From an uncultured Desulfovibrio sp. (GTDB lineage Bacteria; Desulfobacterota; Desulfovibrionia; Desulfovibrionales; Desulfovibrionaceae): 64,000 bases of DNA. The stretch lies in assembly GCA_900541395.1 (NCBI GenBank), contig UQJT01000010.1, forward strand, positions 9,778 through 73,777. Direction: 5' to 3'. Under the pieces are notes generated by a model. The model was not told the DNA's origin, did no database searches, and worked only from the letters and a program-made list of their open reading frames with translations. The position numbers were made by a program, and so were the translations under genes. Shown here piece after piece: positions 43,901 to 51,970 of this stretch (the first letter of the stretch is position 1; every line of letters starts with the position of its first letter).

Positions 43901-45190
43901 CGCATAGGCGGAGCGGGGTGCGGCCGCCGCCAGAAGCAACGAGGCAAAAACCACCCCGGCCAAAGCGGCCTGCCCCCATAAGGGAGCGGTCAGGCCGCCG
44001 TTCACGCCCCACACGGCCAGGCCGCCGCCCGCCACCAGGCCCAGGCAGGCCAGGCTGTACAGCCCGCTGCCCGGTATGCCGCGCGCCAGAAGGAGCAGGG
44101 CGGGAACCAGGGCGAAAGCCGCGCCCAGGGGCCACAGATCGAACAAACGGGCAGTCCAGGCCAGACCGGGCAACAGGGGCAGCACGGCCAGGGCCGCGCC
44201 GGGCAGGGCCAGGACAAGCAGCAGCACGTCCAGGCGGGGAGACGTGTCGCGGGTACGCATAATATTGCGCCCCACATGGGGCAACAGCATGAGGGCCACG
44301 CCGGCGGCCAGCAGACCGGGCATATCGAAGGGAATCACCGTGCCGCGCGGGGTGGCGGGCACGCCCCACAGAGCGTGCAGCAACGCCGAGCCGGTCAGAA
44401 CGCCCGCCCACAGGCGTCCGTCGCCCCGCTCGGTGACGCTGCGCACCAGGCAGAGCAGAAGCAGAGCGGTCAGCGCGGCCAGCAGCAGGGGCTGGACGCG
44501 CCGGTCGAGAGTGGTCAGCGAATCCGACACCGTGCGCAGCGCGGGCGCAAACCACAAACCGGGCAGGCCGTCCAGACGCACGAACACTTCGCCTCCCCCG
44601 CTCAGTCCGGCCAGGGGGAACAGACCTCCCTCGGCCGCGGCCGGAACAGGAGGATGGGCGCCCACGCGGGTCCACACCGAAGCTTCGCCCGGGACCTGCC
44701 CGCCCAGATCGAGACGTGTCTGAGCCGGTCCGGCAGTCGAGGCGGAAGCGGAAGACGCGGGAGCCAGGCGAAAACGCAGCCATACGGCGCCCGCCTGCCG
44801 AAACGGAGCGTGGGCCTCAAAAGGGCGGAAATCCGACTCCCGCTCCGGCGCGCTCACCTGGGCGATATCCAGACTTCCCGAGGGATCGATCAGATACTCC
44901 AGAAAGGGCGTCAAAGCCAACCCCCCTTCGGGGATGCTCAGAGACGGCTCCGCAGTTTCGTGCAAGGGAACGAGGGAAGCGGGAGCAGTGGGAGCCGGGG
45001 ACTCTTCGGTGTGCGGCAAGGCGTCGACATCGGCTTCCGGAGCGGGCGTCGGGGATTCCGGCAAACCGTTTTCCGCTTCAGGCGCGGCCCATCCCCCGGC
45101 GGGCGCGAACAGCGCGAGCAGCAGGGCGGCGACGGACAGCAGCCGCATCAGGCGGACGCAACGGGACGGAACAAACGGCAGACGACGCAT
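40979..45190 (-). CDS. Very long hybrid histidine kinase with degenerate phosphorelay sites
   Basis: A 1403-residue membrane protein. Order: signal peptide (1-36); periplasmic 7TMR-DISM-type sensor (about 90-220); about seven membrane helices (232-425); kinase region (462-680) with N-box LLENAA (N596) and G1 box VADTGSGT (D628); receiver (703-820); Pro/Ala/Glu-rich linker of over 450 residues; HPt-like helices (1315-1403). The H-box reads LEEILRGPLD, with Arg at 471 where His is expected. The receiver keeps D754 in VVFDGRLPEE but lacks the acidic pair (LVILAASRP) and the lysine (LPLP). The HPt-like INAADRMADRAVAFG has no phosphate-accepting His. It starts 23 bases after a TPR gene. Confidence 0.8.
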   Translation of the reverse strand: MRRLPFVPSRCVRLMRLLSVAALLLALFAPAGGWAAPEAENGLPESPTPAPEADVDALPHTEESPAPTAPASLVPLHETAEPSLSIPEGGLALTPFLEYLIDPSGSLDIAQVSAPERESDFRPFEAHAPFRQAGAVWLRFRLAPASSASASTAGPAQTRLDLGGQVPGEASVWTRVGAHPPVPAAAEGGLFPLAGLSGGGEVFVRLDGLPGLWFAPALRTVSDSLTTLDRRVQPLLLAALTALLLLCLVRSVTERGDGRLWAGVLTGSALLHALWGVPATPRGTVIPFDMPGLLAAGVALMLLPHVGRNIMRTRDTSPRLDVLLLVLALPGAALAVLPLLPGLAWTARLFDLWPLGAAFALVPALLLLARGIPGSGLYSLACLGLVAGGGLAVWGVNGGLTAPLWGQAALAGVVFASLLLAAAAPRSAYADPAADTTDTPGPDAGIPDPLRPDDAVQPDPARSLRLEEILRGPLDTLLREACSLDQLLERPDERRPLTDQDARQARRHADNLVAAAREMSTLVTDLPRLARRRSTPDGKRQIFDLLKLVRSVFTDVGDALQKGELGLSWYIAPHLGRLYKGDRERLRFVLAMLLENAARATDRGAVSLRVRRADMSPDPGHLQFTVADTGSGTPPLRRSSLALAKAWELAADHGGDLFVDSTPHGVEITFSLACVALADDGQTPRPVPPIAVGGRREGGDPNPRLVILAASRPLTRQMLAFFLEDQGQEIWEARDAEEAAALYTHTPAALVVFDGRLPEEDIVTAVAAIRAFEGERSLPAAPFLALTLDEEQAERLHQAGCDHSLPLPVVRGEFRAMSLHLASPSGVKPRPSVVPYRVPPARPRRASTPAPSVAASRPESPVFSPLELLPLEAPARNAASGQAEPRPTAETAPATRPSVGQAVLSPPMSADEQTASAPVPVRKPHGPIETPRPEEATSASSPDASASTTPPAVTPTRRSPAPAAGLNLPPNAGKRMGWLNRLLKPTPRIAPSALPEDAASGASSEWVGEPMPITTPSESVPAGPHSASRPSLTDPASGTNSMSSPAAIPVVTPASASAPESPTWYSPYEDDPECSVGDPMPVPSSEDATRTMPEPASDRVTLEEQAEDAPEQEEAFASPAPGKAESARDEEAAAASPEGSGDIPPSPTPPEAVPEPAVPACSELPNQVNAPAGLGESSERPPLLAPGPKTPEAVQAEPAPAAPPRFSSDEATADIVATVSAEAEAEPTSAADVPLPVEPVAAPGRMPAPRARVKRRKNRLEDLPFLSLDPNYTPPRADGTNDDNARSGEERGALPPAASEEDDIVDLTEAEMVDSPLLQQVPDLLRSLDAAVEHAAGALERRDPWGLINAADRMADRAVAFGLHALSDLALCLKEAAQQRDFDTAAQLLPELRAEVARHRRNG

Positions 45191-45213
45191 GGGGGCCTCG
45201 GTGGAGCAGGGAC

Positions 45214-45999
45214 TCAGGGGCGCGCGGGCGCGTTTTCGGAAAGAGGGGGGGGCGCGACGGACGGAACGGTCGCGGCGGCTTCGGCATTCAGCAAGGCGTC
45301 CCGGGCCTCCCGGGCCGGGGCGAAGTTCGGGTCGATGCGCAGAGCTTCTTCATAGGCCTGAAGCGCGGCTTCGTGTTTGCCCTGCTTGTGGAGTTCGTGC
45401 CCCGCATCCGTGGCCAGAGGAGCCAGGGCCCCGGCCAGCGGCGTATTGTCGCCGATGACGGCGTCGGGGTTGCGGGCCAGCAAATCGCGCCATGCGGCCA
45501 CGCCGTCGGCGGGGCGGGCCAGATCGATGGCGAGCGTCACGCCCTTGTTGAAGCGCGCATTCTGATGGGACGGGTCGGCGGCCAGAACCTGATCATACAG
45601 GTCCAGAGCCCGTTGCGGCTGGTTCGCCAGACGGTACATGGTACCGAGATCGGTCATGACGTCGCCGTTGCCGGGCTTGAGTTGCAGAGCTTTTTCATAG
45701 GCCGTGATGGCTTCCGCCGCGTTGTGGGCGTCGAAATACAGATTGCCGAGATGAATCCAGTTCAGGACTTCGTCGGGATTGCGGGCTATTTCTTCCCGCA
45801 CTTGGGCGATGTGGGCGTCCAGATCGTTTTCCTGCGATCCCTGGGGCGGGGCGGCCGGAGCGGGCGCGTTTTGCCCGTGGGGAAGCAGGGTGCCGAACAA
45901 CAGCCCGGCGAAAAAGGTCACGGCCGCAAGCAGGCAGGCCGTGCTGGTCAACATGGTCCCCCGCTGGCGGGAGGCGGATCGGGGCGGGTGATGCGGCAT
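45214..45999 (-). CDS. Membrane-anchored TPR protein
   Basis: A 261-residue protein with one N-terminal membrane segment (LTSTACLLAAVTFFAGLLFG, about 17-36) and then TPR repeats: NWIHLGNLYFDAHNAAEAIT, MTDLGTMYRLANQPQRALDL and HELHKQGKHEAALQAYEEAL. A Pro/Ala linker separates anchor and repeats. GGAG lies seven bases before the ATG at 45999. It is cotranscribed with the degenerate kinase downstream, for which it may be a partner or scaffold; this is inferred only from adjacency. Confidence 0.8.
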   Translation of the reverse strand: MPHHPPRSASRQRGTMLTSTACLLAAVTFFAGLLFGTLLPHGQNAPAPAAPPQGSQENDLDAHIAQVREEIARNPDEVLNWIHLGNLYFDAHNAAEAITAYEKALQLKPGNGDVMTDLGTMYRLANQPQRALDLYDQVLAADPSHQNARFNKGVTLAIDLARPADGVAAWRDLLARNPDAVIGDNTPLAGALAPLATDAGHELHKQGKHEAALQAYEEALRIDPNFAPAREARDALLNAEAAATVPSVAPPPLSENAPARP

Positions 46000-46090
46000 G
46001 AAAGCTCCGGAATGCAGGGCGGAAGGTGGCAGTTTTTTTTGAGATACCTCAGGAGTCGGGCAGCGGCAAGGGGGAAGAGCATGGGGAAAA

Positions 46091-46125
46091 ACGTCCGTCC
46101 GCCGGAGTATCCGGCGGACGGACGT
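46091..46125 (-). terminator. Intrinsic terminator of the M16 protease gene
   Basis: A 16-bp perfect stem (ACGTCCGTCCGCCGGA / TCCGGCGGACGGACGT) with a 3-base loop is followed on the minus strand by a T-run, and begins nine bases after the protease stop codon. This is a textbook rho-independent terminator. Confidence 0.9.
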
Positions 46126-46133
46126 TCGGTTTT

Positions 46134-49052
46134 TTACAGAAGGCGGGTGCGGGTCCAGCCGTGAGCCCGGGCCGCGGCTTCGGCGTCGGGACCGCCGAGC
46201 GCGCAGGGCACGGCCTCATCCACGGCCCTGGCCAGATGGGGCGCGAAGTTGTGGAAATCCTGCAGGGTGGTGGACAGGATTTCGTCGCGGATGCGTTGGC
46301 GGATGGCGTCCGTGTCGCCGGTGAGATGCCGCCACAGCGCGGCGTTGCCTTTGGCGCCGGGCAACAGATAGGCGTCCATGTCGCCGATGGCCCCCACGAC
46401 GGCGCGGGTCACGTCTTCGGGGCTCAGGCTCAGATTGCCCAGATAGTCGGCCGCGCCTCGATATACGTCCAGCGTGCGTTCGACGTTGGGGTCGCGGTAA
46501 GACAGGAAGACCAGCGCTCCGTTGGCGCGGTTGTAGTTGATAAAGGAACCGTAGGCGCCGCCCTGGACGCGCACGCGATCCCACAGATAGCCCATACGCA
46601 GGTGGCGCAATACCACGCTGGCCGAACCGTGGAACGCATAGCCCGTGTTCCGCAGATTGGCCCCCAGACCCACATAATTGACCTGGGCGGGAACCAGCAA
46701 CGCTTCCGCGCCGGGCAGCTCGGGCCGTTCCCAGACTCTCCCCGCCGCCGGATGTTCCGGCAGAGCCCGGACCAGGTCGCGGAACAGGGATTCGGCCCCG
46801 GTCAGAGCTTTGGTATCCGCCGTCAGACTGACAAGGGCCTGATTGCGGCGCGCCACGAAGCGGTGCAGGTCGTGCAGATCGGCGAGTATGGCGGGCCAAC
46901 GGTTTTCCAGGCGTTGGGCCAGGTCGCGGATGAAAAACAGGTAGCTGACCCCGCCGGTGAGTTCGGTCAGCCGGCCGGTGGGCGAAAGGTGCCCGCCCAG
47001 GCGAACGCTGACCAGGGTATGGCCGGAGGGAATCAGGCTTTGTTCGAGCCGGGCCTTTTCCTCCATGACCATCTGGGTGAAACGCTCTCGGTTGTCGAAG
47101 CGCGGTTCCAGCAGGATTTCACGCATGAGACCGGCCAGTTTGCCGGTTTTATCCACGGTGGCCTTGCCGCTCACCTCCAGATAGGGCAGAGGGGCTGCGT
47201 CGGACAAGCGGGTCTGGAGCACCGGGTAGGCGTCCAGGCTGCCGGTTTTGGCGGCTACTTCCAAGCCCAGGTCCACGTAATTGTGCCGGGTCGTTCCCAT
47301 TTCGGTCAGGGCCCGGGCATAGAGAGGGATCAGGGGCAGAAAACGAGCGGGCACGCCGTCCAGGGGCAGCAGCAGTTTGGCGTACAGAATCCCCGTGGTG
47401 TCCAGGTCGTGCAGGAGGAAGGGCACTTCTCCGCCTTTTTCGGCGTGGGGCAATACGGCGTTGCGCCGGGGCAGGTCGTCCAGACCCAGGGTGGGAATGG
47501 AGGCCAGAGCTTCGGGGCTGTCCGGCGTGGCCTGCGCCAGGTGCAGTCGATTGGAAATACGCGCGATTTCAGCCTGCTCCTCCGCGCTCATGGAGGCCCG
47601 CGTTTCGGCCAGGCGGGCGTCTTCCCGGGCCTGGCGCTCGGCGGCCAGCGTATCGTCGGGCGTCAGCAGCACGGTGACGCGGTGCGTGTTGTCGAGGAGC
47701 CAGCGGCGGATGGCGTTTTCAAACACGGGTTCGCGACGCTTCAGCCGGGCTTTGACGGCGGCCAGGGGTTTTTCCCAGGCCAGCGGAGCAAACGGATCGC
47801 CGTCGTACAGCCAGGTGGAGAGGCTGCGGAACATAGCCGCCAGCCCGCGCGGGAAGCGACCGGTGTTGTTTTCGCGCAGTTCGAATTCCAGGCTGTTGAG
47901 CGCGGCCTCCACCGCCTTGGCGGGCACGCCATGTTCGGCCAGATCGGCCAGGGTGTCCATGATCAGAGCTTCCACCGCGTCGCCGTCCTCCGGCCGGATG
48001 GAACGCAGGCCGATGGAAAAATAGGCTTGGCGCAGATCGGGCTCCAAACCGGCCCCCGTGACGTCGTCGCCCAGGCCCGAATCCATCAGCGCCTTGCGCA
48101 GAGGCGAACCGGGCAAGCCGGTGAGGATATGCTCCAACATGTCGAGCACCAGCATTTCCTCGGTGTCGGCCGTTTCGCACAGCAACCAGTTTACCGTGAC
48201 GTGGCCCTGACGGGCGTCGGCCTCTTCCGGTTGTTCCGCCTCGGTCGGGTAGGGCACCTCCACCTTGCGCTCCAGAGCGCGGCGTTCCTGCAGGGGAACG
48301 TAGGACTCCACCTCACGGCGCTCAAAGGGTTCCAGAACGGCGTTGACCTTCTCCAGGCGGGCTTCTTCGGGGTCGTCGCCCCAGAAGAAGAAGCGGGCGT
48401 TGGAAGGATGATAATAGGCGCTGTGAAAACCCCGGAATTCTTCGTAGCCGAGGTCCGGAATCACCGCCGGATCGCCCCCCGAATCCAGGGAATAGAGCGT
48501 ATCGGGAAACACGGCGTGCTGCGATTCCTCCAGCAGTACGGAGTCGGGCGAGGAGTACACCCCTTTCATTTCATTGAACACCACTCCCTTGTACTGCCAG
48601 ACTCCGCCGTTCTCCTGCGGGTCCACGTCGATGTGCCAGCCTTCCTGGCGCAACACGTCTTCGTCGATGCGAGGAAAAAACACGGCGTCAAGATAAACGT
48701 CGATGAGGTTGTAAAAATCCTGCAAATTGGTGCTGGCCACCGGGTAGCAGGTTTTATCCGGAAAAGTGAGCGCGTTGAGAAAGGTTTGCAGGGAGCTTTT
48801 CAGCAGTTCCACAAAAGGTTCTTTGACCGGGTAGCGACGGGAACCGCACAATACGGAGTGTTCCAGAATGTGGGCCACCCCGGTGGAATTGCGCGGAGGC
48901 GTGCGGAAGCTGACGCCGAAGGATTTGTTTTCATCCGCATTGAGCACCGACAAAAGTTCGGCGCCCGTCCGATCGTGTTTCCACAGGCGGGCCGTCCCGC
49001 CCACTTCGGACAAGGTTTCTTCTCTGACCAGAGTAAAGCCGTATGTGCTCAT
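46134..49052 (-). CDS. M16C-family zinc metalloprotease (presequence-protease type)
   Basis: A 972-residue peptidase of the insulinase/pitrilysin group. The inverted zinc motif HxxEH is in TGVAHILEHSVLCGSRRYPV near the N-terminus, followed by PFVELLKSSLQTFLNALTFP and the distal zinc glutamate region near NLIDVYLDAVFFP. Two M16 halves are joined by an M16C-associated middle region; the C-terminal part has GGAYGSFINYNR. It probably degrades short peptides in the cytoplasm, as no signal peptide is seen. AAGGA lies eight bases before the ATG at 49052. Confidence 0.93.
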   Translation of the reverse strand: MSTYGFTLVREETLSEVGGTARLWKHDRTGAELLSVLNADENKSFGVSFRTPPRNSTGVAHILEHSVLCGSRRYPVKEPFVELLKSSLQTFLNALTFPDKTCYPVASTNLQDFYNLIDVYLDAVFFPRIDEDVLRQEGWHIDVDPQENGGVWQYKGVVFNEMKGVYSSPDSVLLEESQHAVFPDTLYSLDSGGDPAVIPDLGYEEFRGFHSAYYHPSNARFFFWGDDPEEARLEKVNAVLEPFERREVESYVPLQERRALERKVEVPYPTEAEQPEEADARQGHVTVNWLLCETADTEEMLVLDMLEHILTGLPGSPLRKALMDSGLGDDVTGAGLEPDLRQAYFSIGLRSIRPEDGDAVEALIMDTLADLAEHGVPAKAVEAALNSLEFELRENNTGRFPRGLAAMFRSLSTWLYDGDPFAPLAWEKPLAAVKARLKRREPVFENAIRRWLLDNTHRVTVLLTPDDTLAAERQAREDARLAETRASMSAEEQAEIARISNRLHLAQATPDSPEALASIPTLGLDDLPRRNAVLPHAEKGGEVPFLLHDLDTTGILYAKLLLPLDGVPARFLPLIPLYARALTEMGTTRHNYVDLGLEVAAKTGSLDAYPVLQTRLSDAAPLPYLEVSGKATVDKTGKLAGLMREILLEPRFDNRERFTQMVMEEKARLEQSLIPSGHTLVSVRLGGHLSPTGRLTELTGGVSYLFFIRDLAQRLENRWPAILADLHDLHRFVARRNQALVSLTADTKALTGAESLFRDLVRALPEHPAAGRVWERPELPGAEALLVPAQVNYVGLGANLRNTGYAFHGSASVVLRHLRMGYLWDRVRVQGGAYGSFINYNRANGALVFLSYRDPNVERTLDVYRGAADYLGNLSLSPEDVTRAVVGAIGDMDAYLLPGAKGNAALWRHLTGDTDAIRQRIRDEILSTTLQDFHNFAPHLARAVDEAVPCALGGPDAEAAARAHGWTRTRLL

Positions 49053-49301
49053 CAAAAATTCCTTTACGGTTTGAAAGCTCCCCTGTCTGGGGAAAGGGCT
49101 CTTAACAAAACGGCAAAGCCGATACCAGCCTTTTTCGCAATCCTTTCCCTTCGGGAGAGGGAACCCGCGCGACCTCCAGAGCAGATTGGCGGAAAATTAC
49201 ACATAGCCAGGCAGGCCGTTCCTGCTTGCAAGTTCCTCGCCCTCGCCGGAGCTGTATACCGCAAGCGCATCGCGGCGAAGCCTCGCTCCGCTCGACTTCG
49301 G

Positions 49302-49326
49302 GAGCATTTTCAAAGCGAAAACGCTC
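49302..49326 (+). repeat. Short hairpin resembling the ends of the dispersed repeat
   Basis: GAGCATTTTC and GAAAACGCTC form a nearly perfect 10-base stem, and TA follows to give GCTCTA, the same end as the 20097 and 26814 repeats. The rest of 49053-49408 is G+C-rich and has no gene I can support. Confidence 0.45.
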
Positions 49327-49408
49327 TAAATTTGGGGCCGCCGCATCATAAAGCGACGGGCTTCGCAGCCCCCCAAACCTGTCCCGAAACGAAGTCAAAT
49401 CATGAAAA

Positions 49409-49433
49409 AAGGGTGGTTCTGCGAACCACCCTT
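49409..49433 (-). terminator. Intrinsic terminator of the gene at 49470
   Basis: AAGGGTGGTT/AACCACCCTT with a 5-base loop is followed on the minus strand by a run of T residues. It lies about 37 bases after the stop codon. Confidence 0.85.
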
Positions 49434-49469
49434 TCACCTATGAAACAAAAGGCGACAAAAGCCAAGTAT

Positions 49470-49853
49470 TCAGCAATTGGCGGCCCGCAATGTTTCCTCC
49501 ACCAGTTCCAGGGACGGGGTGGCCCCGTCTTCCAGGCCGCACAGGGAGCGCACGGCCAGCATGAGCAAATCGAAAGGCATGGTCATTTCGGTGCGTCCGT
49601 TGTGCACGGTGCAGGTATCGCCCTGCACGCCGATGCGGTAAGCGCGGCGGCTGCGGTTGGCCCCCGTTCCCGTCACCACGGAATACACCTGTTCGTGCTC
49701 GTCGGTGACGTAGAGCTTTTGATGGGTCAGAGCGCCGTTTTCCTCGTCGTACCAGGAAGCCTCGGAAAACAACCTGCCGCGAAAATCGAGGATGGCGCCG
49801 TTATCGAGCTTGAGGGCGATGTCTTCCATCGTTTTTTCTGTCGCTTCGGTCAT
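49470..49853 (-). CDS. Small soluble protein of unknown function
   Basis: A 127-residue acidic protein starting MTEATEKTMEDIALKLDNGA, preceded by AGGAGGG. It has a beta-rich middle (HQKLYVTDEHEQVYSVVTGT, YRIGVQGDTCTVHNGRTEMT) and a helical C-terminus (PFDLLMLAVRSLCG). I know of no family. It is monocistronic: an intrinsic terminator follows it, and it is separated by 174 bases from the ABC transporter upstream on its strand. The open frame further upstream to 49958 is not needed. Confidence 0.75.
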   Translation of the reverse strand: MTEATEKTMEDIALKLDNGAILDFRGRLFSEASWYDEENGALTHQKLYVTDEHEQVYSVVTGTGANRSRRAYRIGVQGDTCTVHNGRTEMTMPFDLLMLAVRSLCGLEDGATPSLELVEETLRAANC

Positions 49854-50027
49854 GGCTCCCTCCTGGGACGCGCTGGCTGTCCTCACGTTGATTCGGCGAG
49901 CTTCCGACCCGCGCGGGGGAGGAATATCGCGGTTCCGAACCTCGCTGACTCTTAGCATCGGCCCTCAGAGCTTGTCAACTTGAGGGGGCTGAGAGACACT
50001 CGCTCCGGGCGGACGGGGCGGAATATT

Positions 50028-51959
50028 TCAGATGAAATTGCCGGCTTTTTGCTCCAGGCCGGACAGCATATTTTTTTCTCCGGCGGGTTCGGCCTCCGGC
50101 GGTGAGGTTTCCTGGCGAATACCGGGAGCCGAAGGCGATTCCTCGGGCGGAAAGCTTTCTTCTTCCGGCTCGTCCGCCGTATCCGCCGTCGGCTGGGTCT
50201 TGAACTGCATTTCGTACAGGCGTCGGTACTGCCCGTTTTCAAGGGCCATGAGCTCTTCGTGCGTGCCCAGTTCCGCCAATTGTCCTTCGTTGATCACGGC
50301 GATACGGTTGGCGTTTTTGATGGTGGACAGGCGGTGCGCGATGACGAACACGGTCTTGTCTTTCATCAGGTTGTCGATAGCCTGTTGGACGATTTCTTCC
50401 GACTTGTTGTCCAAAGCAGACGTGGCTTCGTCCAGCACCACCACCGGTGCCTGCTTGAGAAAGGCCCGGGCGATGGCCACCCGTTGCTTCTGTCCGCCGG
50501 ATAGAAGTACGCCGCGTTCGCCGATTTCGGTGTCGATCCCCTGGGGCAGGCTGTTTACGAAATCAGTGAGATAGGCGCACTCCAGCGCCCGGGCAATATC
50601 GGCCTCGGTAGCGTTCGGATTGCCGAGCAGAATATTCTCCCTGATGGTGCCTGTGAACAGAAAATTGTCCTGAAACACCACCGCAATGTTACGGCGCAAC
50701 GATTGAAGAGTCACATCACGGATGTCCGTGCCGTCAATTTTGATGGAGCCGCCGCTGATATCGTAAAAACGGGGTAAAAGGCTGACCAGAGTGCTTTTGC
50801 CGCCGCCGGAGTTGCCCACCAGGGCCAGAGTTTCTCCCACGTGCACTTCCAGGTGTATGTTTTTCAGCACCGGGCGGCCGGGCACGTATTCGAACACCAC
50901 GTCGTCAAACACGATACTTTCGCAGATATCCGGCAGATCACGGGCGTCGCATTTGTTGCAGATGGGCAGAGGCGCGTCGAGCAGGTCGAAAATACGCTCG
51001 ATGGCCATAAAGGAATGCTGCACGGCCACCACGTTGCCGCTGATATTTTTAAGCGGCGTGTAGAGCATGAGCAGGGCGGTGATAAACGAAACAAAGTTGC
51101 CCGAGGTAATGGTGCCGTTGACGATGAGCCAGCTGCCGAGCGCCACGGCCAGACCGAGACCGATGGAGATGACGAAATGCATGAAGGGTGACAGCCACGC
51201 CGTGCGGCGGGTCATGGCCACCGTCAGCTCGAACACGGATTCCAGCAAGTCGAAGAATTTTCGTTTCTGGTACTCTTCCAGATTATAGGAACAAATGGTT
51301 TTATTACCTGAAAAAGTTTCGTTGTAGGTAGTGTTGAGCGCCGTAATGGATACGGCATTTTTAGTCACTAAGCTTTTAATGAGATGTTTGACTCTGGTCA
51401 GCGGAGCAACAGCCACAAATAAAATAATAATGGCTACAATGGATAGTTGCCAGGAATTATAGAAAAGTACTCCAATCAGAGCAATGGAAGAAAATATACG
51501 GGTGATAAAATTTTTTAGGTTAGAAAGAAGGCCAGCACATGCCAAATCAGCGTCATTATTGTAACGGAAAATAATTTCCCCAGAGGTTGATTTATCAAAG
51601 TATGCCGGATTGAAACAAATTAATTTTTCATATAGGCGCTTTTTCAGCGACATGGTCAGTTTGCCTCCCACCCAGACGCTGAGATAGGAGGCTGTGTAAT
51701 TTAAAATGCCCTGAACCGAGGTGAAAGAAACAATTAAAATCGGAATGTACCACGGTGAGGACATATCCTTTCCCACAACCACGGTATCCGTATAGGGCTT
51801 CAGGAAAAGCGCGATGGCCGCGTCAAGGGAACCGATGGGGATGCAGATAAGAATAGACAGCAGCGCCCAGAACCAGATGGGGCGGACAAAAGGCCACATC
51901 CGTCGGTAGTTGACGACGAATTGATTTCCGGAAATGAGTTTGCGGTAGTTCGTACTCAT
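50028..51959 (-). CDS. ABC exporter with fused membrane and ATPase domains (MsbA/PglK-like)
   Basis: A 643-residue half-transporter. Six membrane helices (about 20-310) precede an ATPase domain with Walker A LALVGNSGGGKSTLVSLLP, the Q-loop, the signature LLSGGQKQRVAIARAF, Walker B VVLDEATSALD and the H-loop FVIAHRLSTI. A Pro/Glu-rich tail of about 60 residues follows. It is the last gene of the second glycan cluster, 11 bases after the large glycosyltransferase, so a lipid-linked glycan or lipid A substrate is likely. True MsbA versus an oligosaccharide flippase cannot be decided here. Confidence 0.88.
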   Translation of the reverse strand: MSTNYRKLISGNQFVVNYRRMWPFVRPIWFWALLSILICIPIGSLDAAIALFLKPYTDTVVVGKDMSSPWYIPILIVSFTSVQGILNYTASYLSVWVGGKLTMSLKKRLYEKLICFNPAYFDKSTSGEIIFRYNNDADLACAGLLSNLKNFITRIFSSIALIGVLFYNSWQLSIVAIIILFVAVAPLTRVKHLIKSLVTKNAVSITALNTTYNETFSGNKTICSYNLEEYQKRKFFDLLESVFELTVAMTRRTAWLSPFMHFVISIGLGLAVALGSWLIVNGTITSGNFVSFITALLMLYTPLKNISGNVVAVQHSFMAIERIFDLLDAPLPICNKCDARDLPDICESIVFDDVVFEYVPGRPVLKNIHLEVHVGETLALVGNSGGGKSTLVSLLPRFYDISGGSIKIDGTDIRDVTLQSLRRNIAVVFQDNFLFTGTIRENILLGNPNATEADIARALECAYLTDFVNSLPQGIDTEIGERGVLLSGGQKQRVAIARAFLKQAPVVVLDEATSALDNKSEEIVQQAIDNLMKDKTVFVIAHRLSTIKNANRIAVINEGQLAELGTHEELMALENGQYRRLYEMQFKTQPTADTADEPEEESFPPEESPSAPGIRQETSPPEAEPAGEKNMLSGLEQKAGNFI

Positions 51960-51970
51960 AACGGAAAATT

